From positions 1 to 64,000 of the forward strand of contig NZ_JNYE01000050.1 in the NCBI RefSeq assembly GCF_000717185.1: DNA of 64,000 nucleotides, read 5' to 3'. The notes under the pieces are model-generated. The model saw nothing but the letters and a program-made list of their open reading frames with translations, was not told the origin of the DNA and searched no databases. Positions 7,873 to 16,780 of this stretch are shown here, piece after piece. The translations under genes and the position numbers were made by a program. Origin of the DNA: Kitasatospora phosalacinea. Lineage in GTDB: Bacteria > Actinomycetota > Actinomycetes > Streptomycetales > Streptomycetaceae. The number at the start of each line of letters is the position of its first letter. The first letter of the stretch is position 1.

Positions 7873-9141
7873 ATGAATCGAAGAGTAGTCGTGACCGGAA
7901 TAGGTGTGATGGCACCTGGTGGTTCAGGGGTGGAGGAATTCTGGGACCTGATCTCGTCCGGCCGTACCGCGACCCGCCCGATAACCGCGTTCGACGCCAC
8001 GGGCTACCGCTCCAGGATCGCCGCCGAATGCGATTTCGACCCGCTCGCACACGGTCTCACTCCGCGCGAGGTGCGACGGATGGACCGCGCGGCGCAGCTG
8101 GCCACGGCCGCCACCCGCGAAGCGCTGCGGAATAGCGGGATCGCCGAGGCCGGCATCGCCCCGCACCGCATCGGCGTCTCGCTGGGCAGCGCGGTCGGCT
8201 GCAGCGTCAGCCTGGAGGAGGAGTACGCCGTCGTGAGCGATTCTGGCCGAAAATGGCTGGTCGACCACGCGTACACCTCGCCCCACCTCTTCAACTACTT
8301 CGTCCCCGGCTCGCTGGCCGCCGAGGTGGCCTGGGCGGGCGGCGCCGAGGGGCCCGCCGCCGTCATCAGCGACGGCTGCACCTCGGGGCTGGACGCCCTG
8401 GGACACGCCGCCGACCTGATCCGGGAGGGCACCGTCGACGTCGTGCTGGCCGGCGGGACGGACGCCCCGATCAGCCCGATCACCGTCGCCTGCTTCGACG
8501 CGATCAAGGCCACGACGCCGCGCAACGACGACCCCGAGCACGCCTCCCGGCCCTTCGACCGGACCCGCAACGGCTTCGTGCTCGCCGAGGGCGCCGCGGT
8601 CCTGGTCCTGGAGGAGTACGAGCACGCCCGGCGGCGCGGCGCCCGGATCCTCGCCGAGTTCGCCGGCTTCGGGACGCGCAGCAACGCCTACCACATGACC
8701 GGACTGCGCACCGACGGCCGGGAGATGGCCGAGGCCATCCGCATCGCGCTGGAGCAGGGCCGGGTCGCCCCCGAGTCCATCGGCTACGTGAACGCGCACG
8801 GCTCCGGCACCAAGCAGAACGACATCCACGAGACCTCCGCCGTCAAGCGCTCACTGGGCGAGCACGCCCGGCAGACCCCGATGAGCTCCATCAAGTCGAT
8901 GGTCGGGCACTCCCTCGGCGCGATCGGCGCCATCGAGGTCGCGGCCTGCGTCCTGGCCATGCAGCACGACCTGCTGCCCCCGACCGCCAACCTGCACGAG
9001 CCCGACCCGGCCTGCGACCTCGACTACATCCCGAACACCGCCCGGGAGAAGCGCGTCGACGCCGTGCTGAGCATCGGCAGCGGCTTCGGCGGTTTCCAGA
9101 GCGCCGTCGTGCTCACCCGACCCGAGAGGACCGCGGCATGA
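7873..9141 (+). CDS. Type II PKS ketosynthase alpha (KS alpha)
   Basis: A 422-residue FabF-like ketosynthase typical of aromatic type II PKS. It opens [17 protein letters not shown], has the nucleophile Cys169 in [14 protein letters not shown], and the two catalytic His in [12 protein letters not shown] and [17 protein letters not shown]. It forms the catalytic half of the KS/CLF heterodimer that extends malonyl units on ACP. The ATG at 7873 follows GAGGAG; an in-frame upstream ATG at about 7750 lacks an RBS and family homology. The stop overlaps the CLF start (ATGA), the hallmark of translationally coupled KS-CLF pairs. Confidence 0.96.
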   Translation: MNRRVVVTGIGVMAPGGSGVEEFWDLISSGRTATRPITAFDATGYRSRIAAECDFDPLAHGLTPREVRRMDRAAQLATAATREALRNSGIAEAGIAPHRIGVSLGSAVGCSVSLEEEYAVVSDSGRKWLVDHAYTSPHLFNYFVPGSLAAEVAWAGGAEGPAAVISDGCTSGLDALGHAADLIREGTVDVVLAGGTDAPISPITVACFDAIKATTPRNDDPEHASRPFDRTRNGFVLAEGAAVLVLEEYEHARRRGARILAEFAGFGTRSNAYHMTGLRTDGREMAEAIRIALEQGRVAPESIGYVNAHGSGTKQNDIHETSAVKRSLGEHARQTPMSSIKSMVGHSLGAIGAIEVAACVLAMQHDLLPPTANLHEPDPACDLDYIPNTAREKRVDAVLSIGSGFGGFQSAVVLTRPERTAA

Positions 9142-10376
9142 CCGGGAAGGCGGTGGTGACCGGCCTGGGCGTGATCGCCCCCAACGGCGTCGGCACCAAG
9201 GAGTACTGGACCGCACTGCTGCGCGGCCACAGCGGGATCCGCCCGATCGAGCGCTTCGACCCCTCCGGCTACCCCACCCGGCTGGCCGGAGAGGTCCCGG
9301 AGGACGCCTTCTCGGCCGCCGACCACGTCCCCCGGCGGCTGCTCCCGCAGACCGACCGGGTGACCCGGATGGCGCTGGCCGCCACCGACTGGGCCTTCGC
9401 GGACGCCGCCGTCGACCCGGCCGACCTGCCGGACTTCGAGATGGGCGTGGCCACCGCCAACTCCGCCGGCGGGTACGAGTTCGGCCAGCGCGAGCTCCAG
9501 AACCTCTGGGGCTCCGGCCCGGAGTACGTCAGCGCCTACCAGTCCTTCGCCTGGTTCTACGCGGTGAACACCGGCCAGATCTCCATCCGCAACGGCCTGC
9601 GCGGCCCCAGCGCCGCCCTGGTCACCGAGCAGGCCGGCGGACTCGACGCCCTCGGCCACTCCCGCCGCTCGATCCGCAAGGGCACCGCGCTGATGGTCAG
9701 CGGCGCGATGGACAGCTCGCTCTGCCCGTGGGGCTGGATCGCCCACCAGTCCACCGGCCTGCTCAGCACCCGCCCCGACCCCGAGCAGGCCTACCTGCCC
9801 TTCTCCGAGCTGGCCTGCGGCCACCTGCCCGGCGAGGGGGGCGCCATCCTCGTCCTGGAGGAGGCCGGGCGGGTCCGCGACCGGATCGCCCGGGGCGCCA
9901 CCACCCAGGTCTACGGCGAGATCGCCGGCTACGCCGCCACCTTCGACCCGCCGCCGGACTCCGACCGCCCGGACACCCTCCGGCGCGCCGCCGAACTCGC
10001 CCTGGCGGACGCGGGCGCGGAGCCCGGCGAGGTCGACGTGGTCTTCGCCGACGCCGCCGGGAACCCGGCGGCGGACGAGGCCGAGGCCCGGGCCCTGCGC
10101 GAGCTCTTCGGCGAGCGCGGCGTCCCGGTCGCCGCGCCGAAGGCCCTCACCGGCCGGCTCGGCTCCGGCGGCGCCGCGCTCGACGTCGCCACCGCCCTGC
10201 TCAGCCTGCGCGACCAGGTCATCCCCCCGGCCGGGCCGGTGACCGCGGCCGCCGACCGGCACGGCATCGACCTGGTCGTCGGCGCCCCCCGGTCCGCCCG
10301 GCTGCGCACCGCGCTGGTGCTGGCCCGCGGCCACGGCGGCTTCAACAGCGCCCTCGTACTCCGGACGCCCGCATGA
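9138..10376 (+). CDS. Type II PKS chain-length factor (KS beta)
   Basis: A 412-residue paralogue of KS alpha in which the active-site Cys is Gln165 ([13 protein letters not shown]), the diagnostic CLF substitution. It keeps the [12 protein letters not shown] start and the [15 protein letters not shown] and [11 protein letters not shown] ends. It pairs with KS alpha and sets the number of extension cycles; the product length cannot be read off by eye. It overlaps KS alpha by 4 bases and is followed by the ACP after 38 bases. Confidence 0.96.
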   Translation: MTGKAVVTGLGVIAPNGVGTKEYWTALLRGHSGIRPIERFDPSGYPTRLAGEVPEDAFSAADHVPRRLLPQTDRVTRMALAATDWAFADAAVDPADLPDFEMGVATANSAGGYEFGQRELQNLWGSGPEYVSAYQSFAWFYAVNTGQISIRNGLRGPSAALVTEQAGGLDALGHSRRSIRKGTALMVSGAMDSSLCPWGWIAHQSTGLLSTRPDPEQAYLPFSELACGHLPGEGGAILVLEEAGRVRDRIARGATTQVYGEIAGYAATFDPPPDSDRPDTLRRAAELALADAGAEPGEVDVVFADAAGNPAADEAEARALRELFGERGVPVAAPKALTGRLGSGGAALDVATALLSLRDQVIPPAGPVTAAADRHGIDLVVGAPRSARLRTALVLARGHGGFNSALVLRTPA

Positions 10377-10414
10377 CGCGGGAATCCGGCACCACCGACG
10401 AACGGAGTGAACCC

Positions 10415-10699
10415 ATGAGTGAGGCCGTGCAGGAACCGCTGTCCCTGGAGGACCTGGTCACCGTCCTGCGCGAGAGCGCCGGCGAGGACGAGGAGGTCGA
10501 CCTGAGCGGCGACATCGCGGACGTCCCGTTCAGCGACCTCGGCTACGACTCGCTGGCCCTGCTGGAGACGGCCGGCCGGGTCCAGCGCCAGTACGGGATC
10601 GTCCTGGACGACGAGGCGATGGCCGCGGCCGAGACCCCGCGGCTCTTCCTGACCGCCGTCAACGAGGTGCTCTGCGGCGCCGCGTCGAACGCGGGCTGA
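10415..10699 (+). CDS. Acyl carrier protein of the type II PKS
   Basis: A 94-residue acidic four-helix carrier protein with the phosphopantetheine site Ser46 in LGYDSLALLET and a conserved EDLVTVLRE first helix. GGAG lies about 8 bases before the ATG. With KS alpha and CLF it completes a minimal PKS. No ketoreductase, aromatase or cyclase gene follows, unlike most complete aromatic clusters, so the nascent poly-beta-ketone must fold with help from the SnoaL-like protein, spontaneously, or via enzymes encoded elsewhere. Confidence 0.95.
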   Translation: MSEAVQEPLSLEDLVTVLRESAGEDEEVDLSGDIADVPFSDLGYDSLALLETAGRVQRQYGIVLDDEAMAAAETPRLFLTAVNEVLCGAASNAG

Positions 10700-10872
10700 C
10701 CACCGGCTGACCACCGACCGGCCACCGGCCGGGAGCCGGCCCGCTCCGGGGCGGCGGGGTGCGGCGCTGCCGCCCGTTGCGGTACCACCGCACCCCGCGC
10801 AACCCTGGCGTGTCCCCGCTGGAATACTTGACGGGCTATCAACTGCCGTCCTGTCTAACCGATGAAGGTCTG

Positions 10873-11526
10873 ATGTCCTACCTCCTCCACATCGACTCCT
10901 CCGCGATGAGCACCGGCTCCGTCTCCCGCCAGGTGGCCGAGACCTTCCTCACCACCTGGCAGCAGGAGCACCCCGCCGGGCGCGTGGTCCACCGCGACCT
11001 CGGCGCCGCGCCGGTGCCGCACCTGAGCGCCGACGGGATCACCGCCCGCTTCGTCGACCCGGCCGCCCGCACCCCCGCCCAGGCCGAGGCGATGGCGCTG
11101 CAGGAGGAGCTGGTCGACGAGCTCCTCGGCGCCGGGGCCTACCTGTTCACCGTGCCGATGTACAACATGTCGATCCCCTCGACCTTCAAGGCCTGGCTCG
11201 ACCAGATCATGATCTCGGGCCGCACCATCGGCACGAAGGACCTGCCGACCGCCGGGCGTCCCGCGGTCGTCGTCGCCAGCCGCGGCGGCGCCTACGGCGA
11301 GGGCACCCCGCGGGCCGGCTGGGACCACGCGGTGCCGTTCCTGACCACCGCGCTGGGCGGCATGCTCGGCCTGGAGGTCGAGTTCGTCGTCCCCGAGCTG
11401 ACGATGGCCGCCCGCAACCCGGCGATGGCCGAGCTGCGCCCGGCGGCGGACGCCTCGCGCGCCCGTGCGCACGAGGAGGCGGGCCTGCACGCCCAGAAGA
11501 TCGCCGCGCGCCTGCTGGAGGTCTGA
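10873..11526 (+). CDS. azoR: FMN-dependent NADH:quinone/azo reductase (AzoR family)
   Basis: A 217-residue flavodoxin-fold protein. The family's N-terminal HIDSSAMSTGSVSRQVAETF phosphate loop, the VPMYNMSIPSTFKAWLDQI stretch that lines FMN, and the SRGGAYG loop are all present. AzoR enzymes make two-electron reductions of quinones and azo compounds with NADH in the cytoplasm. The ATG at 10873 has AAGG upstream; the longer in-frame extension to 10759 has no family similarity. It lies downstream of the ACP after 173 bases and may have its own promoter. A role in detoxifying or maturing the polyketide quinone is possible but unproven. Confidence 0.9.
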   Translation: MSYLLHIDSSAMSTGSVSRQVAETFLTTWQQEHPAGRVVHRDLGAAPVPHLSADGITARFVDPAARTPAQAEAMALQEELVDELLGAGAYLFTVPMYNMSIPSTFKAWLDQIMISGRTIGTKDLPTAGRPAVVVASRGGAYGEGTPRAGWDHAVPFLTTALGGMLGLEVEFVVPELTMAARNPAMAELRPAADASRARAHEEAGLHAQKIAARLLEV

Positions 11527-11530
11527 CCGC

Positions 11531-11567
11531 CGCGGGTGCCCCGGGCCTCCCGCCCGGGGCACCCGCG
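11531..11567. terminator. Bidirectional 16-bp hairpin between azoR and quinone reductase
   Basis: Bases 11531-11546 pair perfectly with 11552-11567 around the loop ctccc. It lies 4 bases after the azoR stop and just past the stop of the convergent oxidoreductase gene. Confidence 0.8.
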
Positions 11568-11576
11568 CACGCCCGG

Positions 11577-12545
11577 TCAGACCTCCAGCACGACCTTGCC
11601 GACCTGGGCACCGGACTCGACCACCCGGTGCGCCTCGGCCGCGTCGGTGATCGGCAGGACGCGGTCGACCACCGGACGGACCGCGCCCGCCTCGACCAGC
11701 GGCCAGACGTGCTCCCGGACGGCCGCGACGATGGCGGCCTTCTCCCCGAGCGGGCGGCCGCGCAGGTTGGTGGCGACCAGCGCCGCGCGCTTGCCGAGCA
11801 GGGTGGCGAGGTTGACCTCGGCCTTGGCACCGCCCTGCAGGCCGATCACCACCAGGCGCCCGTTGACGGCCAGCGCGTCGATGTTCCGCTGCAGGTACTT
11901 GGCGCCGATGATGTCGAGGACGACGTCGGCCCCGCCGAGCGCGGCGACCTCCGCGACGAAGTCCTGCCGGTGGTAGTCGATCAGCAGGTCCGCGCCGAGC
12001 TCGGCGCAGCGGGCGAGCTTCTCGGGGCTGCCCGCGGTGACCGCGACCCGGGCGCCGACGGCCTTGGCGAGCTGGATCGCCATGGTGCCGATGCCGCTGG
12101 CTCCGCCGTGCAGCAGGACGGTCTCGCCGGGGCGCAGGTGGGCGACCTGGAACACGTTGGACCACACCGTGCAGGCCACCTCGGGCAGCGCCGCGGCCTG
12201 CTGGGCCGTCAACCCCTTCGGCACCGGCAGCAGTTGACCGGCCGGAACGGCGACCTGCTGCGCGTACCCGCCGCCCGCGAGCAGCGCGCAGACCTCGTCG
12301 CCGACCGCCCAGCCGGCCACCCCGGGGCCGAGCGCGGTGATCCGGCCCGCGCACTCCAGGCCGGGGTACGGCGAACTACCGGGCGGCGGGTCGTAGAAGC
12401 CCTGGCGCTGCAACAGGTCGGCCCGGTTGACCGCGGTGGCGGCGACCTCGACCAGCACTTCGCCGGCCGCCGGGACGGGATCGGGGACCTCGGCCCAGAC
12501 CAGCCGCTCGGGGCCGCCGGGCTCGGGAATCGTGATGGCTCGCAT
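11577..12545 (-). CDS. Zinc-independent NADPH:quinone oxidoreductase (MDR, PIG3-like)
   Basis: A 322-residue medium-chain reductase without the structural or catalytic zinc ligands. It starts MRAITIPEPGGPERLVW, has NRADLLQRQGFYDPPPG and GLECAGRITALGPGV in the GroES-like half, and the nucleotide-binding loop HGGASGIGTMAIQLAKAVGA in the Rossmann half, closing with AHRVVESGAQVGKVVLEV. Members reduce quinones or enones with NADPH. The ATG has no clear RBS. It converges with azoR. Membership in the polyketide locus is uncertain. Confidence 0.9.
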   Translation of the reverse strand: MRAITIPEPGGPERLVWAEVPDPVPAAGEVLVEVAATAVNRADLLQRQGFYDPPPGSSPYPGLECAGRITALGPGVAGWAVGDEVCALLAGGGYAQQVAVPAGQLLPVPKGLTAQQAAALPEVACTVWSNVFQVAHLRPGETVLLHGGASGIGTMAIQLAKAVGARVAVTAGSPEKLARCAELGADLLIDYHRQDFVAEVAALGGADVVLDIIGAKYLQRNIDALAVNGRLVVIGLQGGAKAEVNLATLLGKRAALVATNLRGRPLGEKAAIVAAVREHVWPLVEAGAVRPVVDRVLPITDAAEAHRVVESGAQVGKVVLEV

Positions 12546-12593
12546 GGCCGCCACGCTACGCCCCCGCCCCTCCCGCCCCCCGGCCCCCTCGCC

Positions 12594-12638
12594 GTCACCG
12601 CGGTCACCGCCGTCACCGCGGTCACCGCGGTCACCGCC
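12594..12638. repeat. Five tandem 9-bp repeats (gtcaccgcS)
   Basis: gtcaccg recurs with a 9-base period at 12594, 12603, 12612, 12621 and 12630 in the 221-base gap between the quinone reductase and the channel gene. No role is evident. Confidence 0.85.
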
Positions 12639-12766
12639 CCCGTCGACCTCCCCACCGTCACCGCCGGTGTCAACGGACAGACCGTCAGGGTCCGCGGCTC
12701 CGGGACGACAGGGTGGCGACACTCCGGCCCCGCCGTCCCCGGGCGCCGCCCGCACCCCGCATCCTT

Positions 12767-13879
12767 GTGCCTGTGCCGAACTCCGAACCTCCCCACGACA
12801 CGGGTGCCCGGCCGTCCCGTCTGACGCTCAGTCGCTTCCGGGACCCGGGCACCGACACCATCGACCCCACCCGCCGGATCGCCCTCCCGGCCCGGCAGAC
12901 CCGCCCGCCGACGCGCCAGGTCGCCCGCCGCCTGCTGCTGGCCCTGGGCGTGCTGGTGGCCACCACGCTGATCGTGTACGCGGACCACGCGGGCTACAAC
13001 GACAACGCGGACTCCTCGGTCAGCCTCCTCGACTCGGCGTACTACGCCACCGTCACCCTCTCCACCACCGGGTACGGCGACATCACCCCGGTGAGCGACG
13101 GCGCGCGGCTGGTGAACATCTTCGTGATCACCCCGCTGCGCGTGCTCTTCCTCATCATCCTGGTCGGCACGACTCTCGAAGTGCTCACCGAACGCACCCG
13201 CCTGCAGTGGCGGATCGAACGCTGGAGGAACACCGTGCGGGACCACACCGTCGTCATCGGCTACGGCACCAAGGGCCGCAGCGCCGTGGACACCCTGCTC
13301 GGGCAGGGCGTCCCGAAGGACTCCATCGTGGTGGTCGACCCGCAGGCCAAGGCGATCGACCAGGCCACCCACGACGGACTGGTCGGCGTGCTCGGCGACG
13401 CCACCCGGGCCGCGACCCTGATCCGGGCCGAACTGCCGCGCGCCGCCCAGGTGGTGGTCGCCCCCGAGCGCGACGACACCGCCGCCCTGATCACCCTGAC
13501 CGCCCGCCAGCTGAACCGGGGCGCCACCGTGGTCGCCGCCGTCCGCGAGGACGAGAACGCCCCGCTGCTGCGGCAGAGCGGCGCGGACGTGGTGGTCACC
13601 TCGTCCAGCTCCGCGGGCCGACTGCTCGGCATGTCGATGCTCAGCCCGAACGCGGGCTCGGTGATGGAGGACCTGCTGACCTACGGCAACGGCCTGGACG
13701 TCGCCGAGCGCCCGGTCACCAAGGCCGAGGCCGGGCGCAGCCCGCGCGAACTGGACGACCTGGTGGTGGCGGTGGTCCGCGGCCGCCGGGTGCTCAACTA
13801 CACCGAGCCGGAGGCCGCGACCCTGCAGCTCACCGACCGCCTGATCGTCATCAAGCCGGCCACCCCGGTCACCCACTGA
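12767..13879 (+). CDS. Potassium channel with RCK/TrkA-N domain
   Basis: About 370 residues. An N-terminal transmembrane helix (LLLALGVLVATTLIVYADH), a pore loop with the K+ selectivity filter TTGYGD, and a second helix (LRVLFLIILVGTTLEVL) form a two-TM channel. An RCK domain follows, beginning VVIGYGTKGRSAVDTLL, with a second lobe ending in PEAATLQLTDRLIVIKP. The domains gate K+ flux in response to nucleotides or Ca2+ in the family. The start is unsure: GTGs at 12767 and 12773 are plausible and no RBS is clear. Two parS-like sites follow the stop. Confidence 0.9.
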   Translation: MPVPNSEPPHDTGARPSRLTLSRFRDPGTDTIDPTRRIALPARQTRPPTRQVARRLLLALGVLVATTLIVYADHAGYNDNADSSVSLLDSAYYATVTLSTTGYGDITPVSDGARLVNIFVITPLRVLFLIILVGTTLEVLTERTRLQWRIERWRNTVRDHTVVIGYGTKGRSAVDTLLGQGVPKDSIVVVDPQAKAIDQATHDGLVGVLGDATRAATLIRAELPRAAQVVVAPERDDTAALITLTARQLNRGATVVAAVREDENAPLLRQSGADVVVTSSSSAGRLLGMSMLSPNAGSVMEDLLTYGNGLDVAERPVTKAEAGRSPRELDDLVVAVVRGRRVLNYTEPEAATLQLTDRLIVIKPATPVTH

Positions 13880-13911
13880 CGCCCCGGAAGCCCGGAAGCC
13901 CGGAAGCCCCG

Positions 13912-13925
13912 GTTCCACGTGGAAC
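13912..13925. promoter_or_regulatory. parS: parS-like ParB site 1
   Basis: A perfect 14-bp palindrome GTTCCACGTGGAAC, a two-base symmetric variant of the consensus GTTTCACGTGAAAC. It lies 32 bases after the channel gene stop, about 50 kb from oriC. Confidence 0.85.
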
Positions 13926-13959
13926 CGGGGCTTCGACATCGGTGGAGGCGGACCGCCCG

Positions 13960-13973
13960 GTTCCACGTGGAAC
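13960..13973. promoter_or_regulatory. parS: parS-like ParB site 2
   Basis: Same palindrome GTTCCACGTGGAAC, 48 bp after site 1 in the same convergent intergenic gap. Confidence 0.85.
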
Positions 13974-13981
13974 ATCCCGCT

Positions 13982-14044
13982 CGGACCTCGGACCTCGGAC
14001 CTCAGGCCTCAAGCCTCAGGCCTCGGACCTCAGGCCTCAGGTCG
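13982..14044. repeat. Nine tandem heptamers (cRRRcct type)
   Basis: An uninterrupted 7-base period: cggacct x3, caggcct, caagcct, caggcct, cggacct, caggcct, caggtcg. It abuts parS site 2 and its end overlaps the moeA stop codon (14037-14039). Confidence 0.9.
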
Positions 14045-15266
14045 ACGGCAGCGCCAGCACCTCGGCGTACTCCCCCGCCGCCAGGCCGCCGGGCGGGACG
14101 ACCGCCAGCGCCTCGGCCCGGGCCAGGCCGCGCAGCATCGCCGGGCCGTCGTGCGGCAGCGGGGCCAGCCCGGCGGCGGTGCGGCGCACCGGGTGCAGCC
14201 GGGTGTCGACGGGGTGGCCGGGCAGCGCGGCGGCCAGCGGCTCGGCGGGGCCGACGGCCGGGGCGGTGCGGCCGGACAGCGCGTGCAGCAGCGGCAGGGC
14301 CAGCGTGAGGGTGCCCGCCACGGCGGCCAGCGGGTTGCCGGGCAGGCCCACCAGGTGGCGCCCGCCGGGCAGCGCCGCCAGCAGCATCGGGTGCCCGGGC
14401 CGCACCGCCACCCCGTCCACCAGCGGGTGCCCGCCGGTCGCCTCCAGCGCGGCGTGCAGGTAGTCCACCGGCCCGGCGGCGGTCCCGCCGGTGGTGAGCA
14501 CCAGGTCCGCGGGCGAGTGCCGGATCGCGTCCCGCAGCAGCCCGAAGTCGTCCCGGACGTGGCGGCTGCCCAGCAGTTCGGCCCCGGCCCCGGCCAGCCA
14601 CGGCGGCAGCAGCGGGCCCAGCGCGTCCCGCACCCGCCCCGGCCCGGGCAGCCCGGCCACCAGCAGCTCGTCGCCCAGCACCAGCAGCTCGACGGTCGGC
14701 CGCCGGTGCACCGCCAGCCGGTCGTGCCCGGCCGCGGCGGCCAGCCCGAGCACCGCCGGGGTCACCGGCAGCCCGGCGGACAGCAACTCCTCGCCCCGGC
14801 CGCACTCCTGGCCGCGCGGCCGGACGTCCTGACCGGGCGCCACCTCGCCGCGCAGCTGGGCGGCGCCGTCCGGGAGTTCGGTGAGCGCGCCGTGCTCGCG
14901 CCGGAGCACCCCGGTGGCCCCGGGCGGCAGTTGGGCACCGGTGGCGATCTCCACCGCCGCACCGTCCGCCAGCGGCGCGCAGGACTGGCCCGCCAGCACC
15001 CGGCCGGACAGCCGCCACGGACCCGGACCGGCCACCGCCCAGCCGTCCATCGCCGAGGTGTCGAAGGCCGGCAGGTCGGTGAGCGCCGCCAGCGGCTCGG
15101 CGAGCGTCCGACCGGCCGCCGCCGCCAGCTCCACCCGCTCCACCGGCAGCGGCCGGGCCGCGGCCCGCGCCGCCTGCCGGGCCGCCGGCCACGGACACCC
15201 GCGCAGGGTGGGCGCCCCGGAAGTCACCCTGACCTCCTCCGCCCGCTCCGCCGCCGCCCGGCTCAT
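14037..15266 (-). CDS. moeA: Molybdopterin molybdotransferase MoeA
   Basis: A 409-residue protein with the MoeA signature near its start (ALTDLPAFDTSAMDGWAV), the TGAQLPPGAT and PRGQECGRGEELL stretches, the MPT-binding VLTTGGTAAGPVDYLHAAL region (family TGGxS/T) and GLPGNPLAAVAG. It inserts molybdate into adenylylated molybdopterin. The ATG forms an ATGA overlap with the stop of the upstream DUF6457-like gene, indicating coupled translation. Other Moco genes (mobA) lie 1.8 kb upstream on the same strand. Confidence 0.93.
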   Translation of the reverse strand: MSRAAAERAEEVRVTSGAPTLRGCPWPAARQAARAAARPLPVERVELAAAAGRTLAEPLAALTDLPAFDTSAMDGWAVAGPGPWRLSGRVLAGQSCAPLADGAAVEIATGAQLPPGATGVLRREHGALTELPDGAAQLRGEVAPGQDVRPRGQECGRGEELLSAGLPVTPAVLGLAAAAGHDRLAVHRRPTVELLVLGDELLVAGLPGPGRVRDALGPLLPPWLAGAGAELLGSRHVRDDFGLLRDAIRHSPADLVLTTGGTAAGPVDYLHAALEATGGHPLVDGVAVRPGHPMLLAALPGGRHLVGLPGNPLAAVAGTLTLALPLLHALSGRTAPAVGPAEPLAAALPGHPVDTRLHPVRRTAAGLAPLPHDGPAMLRGLARAEALAVVPPGGLAAGEYAEVLALPST

Positions 15267-15538
15267 CGCCCGTCCGCCCCGTCGGCACCGTCGGCCTCCG
15301 CGGCCCAGCGCTCGGCCAGCGCCGTCACCCTGGCGTTCGCCGCGGCCACCGCCGCCGCCCCGCCACCACCCGCGGCCGCCGCGTAGCCGACCAGGAACGC
15401 GGTGAGCGGCGCGGCCGGGCGCTCGACGCCGTGCGCGACCACCCGGGTCATGTCCAGCAGCCCCCGGACGTCCACCGCCAGGTCCACACCCAGCTCGGCA
15501 GCGGCCGCGGCCATCCAGTCGTCCAATGTGCGCTCCAT
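15263..15538 (-). CDS. Small DUF6457-like protein linked to Moco synthesis
   Basis: A 91-residue protein starting MERTLDDWMAAAAAELGVDL, with an alanine-rich helical middle (FLVGYAAAA) and an acidic tail. It resembles the small DUF6457 proteins that accompany mobA/moeA in actinomycetes (from memory of the family). No catalytic motif is visible. It overlaps moeA by 4 bases and so is probably translated with it. It may be an accessory factor of molybdopterin-guanylate transfer; that is inference. Confidence 0.75.
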   Translation of the reverse strand: MERTLDDWMAAAAAELGVDLAVDVRGLLDMTRVVAHGVERPAAPLTAFLVGYAAAAGGGGAAAVAAANARVTALAERWAAEADGADGADGR

Positions 15539-15841
15539 GACGCCATGCTGCCCGATCCGACCCCCGGCAAGCCGCTTTCCCCGGTGAGCACCGCGGTTCG
15601 TTTCGCTCACCACCCGCCCCGCCCCGCCGTGAGACGCCCGCACGGAAGCCCCGCCGGGGGCCCGCGCTGCTGACGAGCCCCGTCAGGGGCGCGGGGGTCG
15701 CCGGGGCGGGGCTCGCCGCGGGCTGGGTCCGGTTGCCGGGGTCAGGTTTCCGGGTTCGGCACCGTGGAGCGGGGCGGGACGTGCTTCGCCCCGGCGGCTG
15801 CGGAGGCCGTCGGGGCGGAGAGGGGGTTGGTGCCGGGTCGG
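15539..15841. other. Gene-free 303-base gap
   Basis: I see no supportable gene. It holds GC-rich sequence with short inverted repeats such as gccccgtcaggggc near 15676. It separates the LAxTG gene 3' end from the promoter area of the DUF6457-moeA pair. Confidence 0.5.
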
Positions 15842-16780
15842 TCAGCCGCGGGCGGCCGCGGCACGGCGGCGGGCGAAGACCACGGCGCCGGCGCCGAGCA
15901 GCACCAGTGCGGTGCCGCCGATGAGCATCGGGGTGGAGGAGGAGCCGCCGCCGGTGGAGGCCAGGTTCGCCGCGACGGGCACCGCGGACGGGCTCACGGC
16001 CGCGGAGCTGACCGCCGCGGCCGGGACGACGGCCCGGGCGGTGGTGGAGGCCGAAGCAGCCGGGGTGGCCGGGGTCTTGGTGGCGGTCGCGGAAGCCGAG
16101 GCGGTCGGGGTCCTGGTGGCGGTCGCGGAAGCCGAGGCGGTCGGAGCGGCGGGCTGCACGATCGGGAGTGCGAAGTTCGTGACACCGCCGAGCGGGGCGT
16201 GGCTGGGCAGGTGCACGGCGGCGAGCGAGACGTCGACGCGGGTCTGCGCGGCGTCCTGCTTGACGACGGACAGCCGGAACAGGAGGCGGGTGGCGCGGAC
16301 GGCGTCGAGGTCGGTGGCCAGGAAGGAGGTGTCGGCGTGCAGGACCACGTCGCAGCCGTAGGCCAGCGGGACGGTCTTCCACTCGCCGTGCACGACCACC
16401 TGGAGCACCAGGTCCTTCGGCGCCAGGTTCCCCTCGATGCCGTTGCCCGCCCCGTTGTGGAAGGTCAGGAAGGGCGCGATGCCCTTGACGGCGCCCGGGC
16501 CCGGGTTGAACACCTCCACGCCGAACTCGACCGGCGCACCGCCCGCGGTGATCTGGCTCTCCGTCATCGGGAGCACGGCAGCGGTCACGCTCTGCGCCTC
16601 AGCAGCAACGGCGGGCACGGCAGAGGGCTGCGCTGCCGGGGCGCCCGCGGCCGCCGCGGCGGCGGGCTCGTCGCCGCACGCCCAGGCGCTGGAGGCGCCG
16701 GTCAGAACGGGGACGGTGGCGCCGAGGACGACGACAGCGGCGAAGGAGGCGAGACGGGCACGGCGGGTACGGACGGACAT
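15842..16780 (-). CDS. Sortase-anchored (LAxTG) cell-surface protein
   Basis: A 312-residue secreted protein. Residues 1-35 form a Tat/Sec-like signal (basic RTRRARLAS, hydrophobic FAAVVVLGATVPVLTGA, SAWA cleavage area). An extracellular beta-rich domain with one Cys pair candidate follows, then an Ala/Ser/Thr/Pro stalk in which ASATATxTP is tandemly duplicated. The C-terminus has LASTG (273-277), a hydrophobic helix ([18 protein letters not shown]) and ARRR, the layout of class E sortase substrates of streptomycetes. The ligand or function of the domain is unknown. It sits between the molybdenum cofactor genes and does not resemble them. Confidence 0.88.
   Translation of the reverse strand: MSVRTRRARLASFAAVVVLGATVPVLTGASSAWACGDEPAAAAAAGAPAAQPSAVPAVAAEAQSVTAAVLPMTESQITAGGAPVEFGVEVFNPGPGAVKGIAPFLTFHNGAGNGIEGNLAPKDLVLQVVVHGEWKTVPLAYGCDVVLHADTSFLATDLDAVRATRLLFRLSVVKQDAAQTRVDVSLAAVHLPSHAPLGGVTNFALPIVQPAAPTASASATATRTPTASASATATKTPATPAASASTTARAVVPAAAVSSAAVSPSAVPVAANLASTGGGSSSTPMLIGGTALVLLGAGAVVFARRRAAAARG

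Noticed and set aside
12594..12638. 9-bp repeats as an operator array
   Set aside because: The simple gtcaccgc repeat in very GC-rich sequence has no palindrome and no regulator context.
14037..15266. Molybdenum cofactor riboswitch upstream of the moeA pair
   Set aside because: The upstream 303 bases show only short GC hairpins; I could not assemble the Moco aptamer.
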